Shown one piece after another: positions 59,721 through 64,000 of a DNA stretch of 64,000 bases. Position numbers and translations under genes: made by a program. Positions within the stretch are counted from its first letter, which is position 1, and the number at the start of each line of letters is the position of its first letter. A model generated the notes under the pieces. The model did not search any database, was not told the origin of the DNA, and saw only the letters and a program-made list of their open reading frames with translations. The stretch comes from Typhlomys cinereus. Its lineage: Eukaryota; Chordata; Mammalia; Rodentia; Platacanthomyidae. The stretch is from contig JALPQD010000143.1 of assembly GCA_023101885.1 (NCBI GenBank), positions 4,310,014-4,374,013 on the forward strand, given 5' to 3'.

Positions 59721-61649
59721 CAAGGAAAAGAAAGTCTGTTTGGTATCAACCAAATTTTCTCCTAAGATTTTTCATTTGTATCTATTGATTATCTATGGGT
59801 GCAGAATAGCTGGACGCGGTGTCCTGTGTAAGTGAGGAACTGGACCGCCTCAGGACCTCTCAGATAAATATTAAAATCCCATCACGGTACTTGATTGCTG
59901 GTGGCATCTATGACCAGGAGCAAGATCTTGCCTACCTGTCACGCCAGGATCCCTGCAGACTGCTACTGCATGCGTTCCTGTCCCTGCCAAGACACTGACA
60001 AGAGACAAGCACGTGTGGGTGACCTTCACCCTATTCAACAGAAATCAACCCAGGAAATGAACCTATCGTGAAGGTCCAAGGCAGGCAAGTGCAGGCCTTT
60101 CCCCTGTTCTGCACCACAGGACACGGTGCCCATGCTTCTCCTCACGGCACGCTAAATCAGAGACTCGTGAAGTACAGACAAACACAGCCACTCATCAAGA
60201 AGGCAGCGCTAGAGACTGCTTGTCAGACGGGAACTGGCGCGGGTGAAACAGAGGCACATTTGCTGGAAATGGCCACTTCATCTTCCTGAAACCCCAATGA
60301 GTCCTTGCGAGCAGCTTGTGTTCCTAGGGAATCTGGCATATAACCTTGTGAATGTTGACAGTGGCCAATGGTGTTTACTAGTTCTAAGAAATCACTTCTT
60401 GGATTTGCAAGACATGTAGGTTACAAGGTAAGGCGCTCGATCTAAGCCATTGATATAAGAGTCAATGAGAGGAAAACCTTCAGAATGCCAAAGGACATTG
60501 GAAAGGTGCGGGAAATCCCACAATCAATCTGCTTTCCCTGGGGTACTAATTAAGGGTCCTTTGGTTATTGTCAGTAGAATACAGATACCGATTCTGGTAT
60601 CTGTCTTTCAGAAAAATAATGCAGCTTCTCAAGATGTTGCAAAAGTAACTGAACAAAAGAGAACTCAAGAAAGAGAGTTAAGGTAGCTCTGAGAAAAGTC
60701 TCAGGCAGCATTTCAGGAGCATGTTTATGGCTAAAGCAGAAGCCACATGTATTTAAAAAAAAAAAAAAAAGAAAGAAAGAAAGAAAAATCTTCCTCAATG
60801 CCCATAAAATATGAAGGTTAAAAAAATTCTGAAATAAACATTTTTAAACATTATAACATTTTAAATATTCAACAGAAAAACATGTCTCAACATGACAGAT
60901 AATTTGTCTCCTCTGCTGCACAACAGTGGTTCTGAAGAACCACTAGTGACCAAAATTTTTCTTTCTCTTTCCACATTATGAAGTTGTTATAATCAGATAC
61001 CTTTAAAATCAGGTCCTATGTTTCCCAGAAGCATATGTGTCTATCTGCATGGGGCCAAGATGCCAATTCTTACAGTACAGAGCTCATGAACATATTCTAC
61101 GTGCTCTCCCCTTTTGCTGCCCAGCGGTGCAAGAAATGGGTACAACCAATTCAAGGAGTAAGGGCTCCTGAAACATATCACAAATAAAAGCCACCCACTG
61201 ACTAGAAACAGTTATACAAATGAGAAATAAACCTTTACTTGTGTTAAACTAAAATTGGAGATTCATTTATCGCAGCAGATAGCGTTAACTAACCTGGAAA
61301 TCAATTCCAGAGGAGCTTGAAAAAGTCAGAGTCTTCCTTGGAAGACATCTGCTGGATTTAGGACGCTGTTGCAAGGGAGAAATGAGCTCAGGCAAAAGTT
61401 GGTAATCTGAGAGGCAGGGAAAATAAAGATAACTCATTGCTTCCAGAACTCAAACAGGTGAGAGATAAAACTGGAAAAGACTCAGAACAGCAAAAATCTC
61501 TTCAGACTTTTCAGTTCCTAGACAGGATTTAGCTTTGTGGATAAAAAACATTCCCAGTCCAAATAATTATTCCAGATTCCTCCAGGTAGCCAACATTGTA
61601 ATGAGGGAAGGGCACAAGACATCAAGAATTGAAGGAACGGTTGATACTG
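59721..61649. other. No gene recognised
   Basis: A moderately GC-rich patch (59,800-60,300) carries a 73-codon frame at 60,068-60,289 with no recognised motif. An A/GAAA-rich tract is at 60,755-60,786. Text near 61,195-61,300 (GAAATAAACCTTTACTTGTG) may be the end of an old LTR. Confidence 0.35.
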
Positions 61650-61780
61650 GACCTGGAAGCAATGGTTTATGCTTATGAATATGAACTGGAAGCAACAGTT
61701 TCTGCTTATGAATATGAACTGGAAGCAACAGTTTCTGCTCATGAATATGAACTGGAAGCAACAGTTTCTGCTTATGAAAG
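61650..61780 (+). repeat. 33-bp minisatellite, four units
   Basis: Units start at 61,650, 61,683, 61,716 and 61,749, and differ at a few positions, mainly in unit 1. Units 2-4 are nearly identical. The 33-bp period equals 11 codons, so a 66-codon plus frame (61,629-61,829) reads an ELEATVSAYEY repeat, and minus frames also stay open. I do not call a gene. Confidence 0.93.
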
Positions 61781-62407
61781 AACTTTGGAGGAGGATGGAA
61801 AGGGAATTTCTAGCAAAGGAATGGATTAGCAATAAATGAAGCTAATGATTGATCTAAGAAACCAGAAGCAATTCTCAAATAGCCTTTGATCATTGGGGTT
61901 TTCCAATATTTCTGGAGGCTTCCCCTTGGATAAAACCAAAGTGATCAGAAAGTGGCTAGGAAGGCAGAACAAATACTTATGGCTGCTGACTATAAGGCTA
62001 TGGCAGATAATGACTAGAGATGTGCTACTGAAGGGGGAGGTTAATAACAAGAAAGTGCTCCCAAAGAAAAGATCTCTTTTGACTGAAGTCTACCCACCTA
62101 GATTTCACTATTTCAAAACAGTGATTAACATGTTCATCAGCCATCTCCTTTTCCAGATAAGATGTTCCACAGTACTCTGTCCAATGCGTGTGAGCACACA
62201 GATGGGTATAAAAGGATAAGGAACCTCATTTGTCTATTACCCATGCATGGAGAAGCCATGCATGAATCTGATGGAAATGATTGACATCATCTGACAACAG
62301 TGAATTTAGATTTGGATAAAGGAATAAAATCACAAAATTAGGTCATTTACTGGGAGGAAGGAATGAATCCCATCTACACATAGAAAGATGGGTACAAACG
62401 GACATTT
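61781..62407. other. No recognised gene or repeat
   Basis: A 108-codon plus frame (61,893-62,219) has no recognised features and is opposed by a 74-codon minus frame. Confidence 0.4.
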
Positions 62408-62421
62408 AAGAAACAAAAGGA

Positions 62422-62719
62422 GGGGCTGGAGAGGTGGCTCAGGGGTTAAGCCTCTGCCGTATAGGCGGAAGGTCCTGAGTTTGGATCCTAGACCCCACAT
62501 ATAGACGCCGGGCAGAAGCCGGGGTGGCCTATGTTTCTGGTCCTGGTAGGGCAGAGGCTGTGAATCCCGGGGCAGAGTAAACAAGGAGGAGGTGGCGGCG
62601 GTCCATGGTGGTTCCCAAATTCGCCTGTGGTTCTACACACACACACATACATACACACACGTGCACACATGCATACACGCACAACTGAATAAATAATAAA
62701 AAATAAAATAATTTAAAAA
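62422..62719 (+). mobile_element. tRNA-derived SINE, GC-rich-body subfamily (copy 6)
   Basis: Starts GGGGCTGGAGAGGTGGCTCA and contains the full body. It ends CACAACTGAATAAATAATAAA. Imperfect TSD AAGAAACAAAAGGA (62,408-62,421) versus AAGAAACAGAGGGA (62,720-62,733). Confidence 0.92.
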
Positions 62720-62804
62720 AAGAAACAGAGGGAAACTCCTAACATAGATGGTTAACTGGATAATAAATTATTGTGTTTTCCTAGTAGCTTCCTGTTCCCT
62801 TCAG

Positions 62805-62975
62805 TGTGTGACCAATCCTTATGAATGGGATGGAAGAATAGTGCCTGTGACTTGCAAGACAAGGTTTCAAAGAGCCAGGAATTCATACATTCTCAATGTT
62901 TGCTTCAGACGACTTGATATAAAAGACCTGAAGCTCCCAAGGATGGCTGAAGCTACTGGATTTCTGGATTATCAT
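62805..62975 (+). CDS. Candidate internal exon, unknown product
   Basis: A pyrimidine-rich stretch ending CCTGTTCCCTTCAG is followed by 171 open bases (exactly 57 codons) and then GTAAGG, a reasonable donor. The frame begins CVTNPYEWDGRIVPVTCKTR and contains three Cys. I do not recognise it. A phase-0 exon of this kind could belong to a secreted protein, but open stretches bounded by AG and GT arise by chance at this size. Nothing links it to the candidate exon at 47.1 kb. Confidence 0.18.
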
Positions 62976-63314
62976 GTAAGGTGAAGATATACTATGACCA
63001 GAAATGCTCACTTGTGTAAATATATGACAGAAAAATTAGTTTTCCTTGTATTAATAATCTATAATAATAATTGATTGTCTGATCACTTAGAACTTACTAG
63101 GTATACACTATGCTTCAAGATAAATGGGAAAACAGATTTTTTTCTGTTGCCCAGAGAAAAATGTTGCTAAAAGAATGTAAAAGAGGGAATAAATATAAAA
63201 CACAAAAGGAGAAAATGGTGAAAATAAAGCAATGCTTCCAACAGTTAGAAAAAAAAACAGACTTAGGAGAGGTGGTCATTTAGCAATAAAATAATGCCGT
63301 GAACATTAATTGGG
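62976..63314. other. No recognised gene or repeat
   Basis: AT-rich DNA without an assignable element. Confidence 0.45.
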
Positions 63315-63562
63315 GATGGGAGCTGGGAAGAGCATGTAGCAGTAATGTGCTTCTTGACGAGGTCTTTGTCATGCAATAATAATTTGATTCCCAGAGCTGG
63401 CGAGGTAAAGACAAGAGGATTCCTGGGCTCAAACCCCCAACCAGCTGTCCTGTCGGTGGGACCAGGTCCTACTGACAGACTCTGTCTCAAGAGTAGGAAA
63501 AAAAAGTGGATGCTTCCAGAGAATGACACCTGGTGTGCATGCAGACTACATACACACACACA
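63315..63562 (+). mobile_element. ID-B1 composite (B4-like) SINE
   Basis: Head AGCTGGGAAGAGCATGTAGC with a TTTGATTCCCAGAGCTGG B box. The B1-like middle (AAGACAAGAGGATTCCTGGG) has a later CAGACTCTGTCTCAAGAGTAGG. The end is GACACCTGGTGTGCATGCA plus a CA run. Confidence 0.7.
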
Positions 63563-64000
63563 CTAGAGAGTTTAGGAATGAAAGACCAAAGATAGACATG
63601 AAAGATACATTTGAAAGAGAGTAAAGATATAGAGTTTACCAGAAACTTACAGAGAGAGCAATTGGATCACTAGAACTTACCATTTAGTCACCTCTCTTAT
63701 TTAGGCAGAGACTGGGGTCAACCCATAGGGACCAGGGATACTAAAAAGCTGAGAGTCAGAAGTTACTATCAAAACAGAATTGAACAGAAAGACACTCTCC
63801 TCGCCACCTCTGGCACGCCAGTCTCCTTCCTCAGATTGAGGGTACAGGGCAACCCTGCTTGCCTTAGTGTTCTCTGACTCGATGCCGGTCAGCAGCTAGA
63901 GCAATCCCTCCCCAGGAGACTGACACCTGGCAAAGAGGGGTCCTTAATGTCCCAATAACTACAAGGTCCTGAGAGAAACACCCAGGCTCCAGAAATCATA
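63563..64000. other. No recognised gene or repeat
   Basis: End of window. Purine-rich and mixed sequence without an assignable feature. Confidence 0.45.

Overview
This is mammalian nuclear DNA, almost certainly from a rodent. The window is AT-rich and dominated by retrotransposons: LINE-1 (L1) in several states of decay, tRNA-derived SINEs of B2, B3/B4 and ID type, 7SL-derived B1 pieces, and LTRs of ERVL/MaLR type. B1, B2-like and B4-like SINEs together point to a mouse-related rodent (Myodonta). The commonest SINEs here have bodies that do not look like mouse or rat B2, so a lineage outside the classic mouse/rat group (for example jerboa-like or mole-rat-like) is my guess, not something the sequence proves. 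No host protein-coding gene is established. The window reads as intergenic or deep intronic DNA with at most two candidate exons.

Layout. 1-10 kb: old LTR repeats, a MaLR element with both LTRs (2,653-4,861) and one young SINE (about 6.1 kb). 10.5-12.3 kb: a SINE split by a 1.5-kb 5'-truncated L1, with a 17-bp target-site duplication (TSD). 13.2-14.5 kb: an MLT2-like LTR followed by a decayed 5' fragment of an old L1. 14.5-25.8 kb: mostly unrecognised sequence with microsatellites and scattered SINEs. 26.0-32.3 kb: a full-length L1 on the minus strand with a GC-rich 5'UTR, intact ORF1, and ORF2 broken by one base in a homopolymer. It lies against an older L1 tail that appears to have used the same target site. 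32.4-48 kb: SINEs, LTR-like repeats, a 42-bp minisatellite, a 71-bp duplication 2.5 kb apart, and a possible signal-peptide exon at 47,120-47,179. 48.6-55 kb: a long stretch with almost nothing recognisable. 55-64 kb: SINEs, an L1 3' fragment, a 33-bp minisatellite and a possible 171-bp exon at 62,805-62,975.

How the parts relate. The L1 proteins are the only recognisable protein machinery. ORF1 is an RNA-binding chaperone and ORF2 an endonuclease/reverse transcriptase. The other non-LTR insertions (A-rich or microsatellite tails, 13-17-bp TSDs, T-rich/AA cut sites) are what such machinery leaves when it copies its own RNA or SINE RNA. No CRISPR, operon, tRNA gene, rRNA or bacterial-type system is present.
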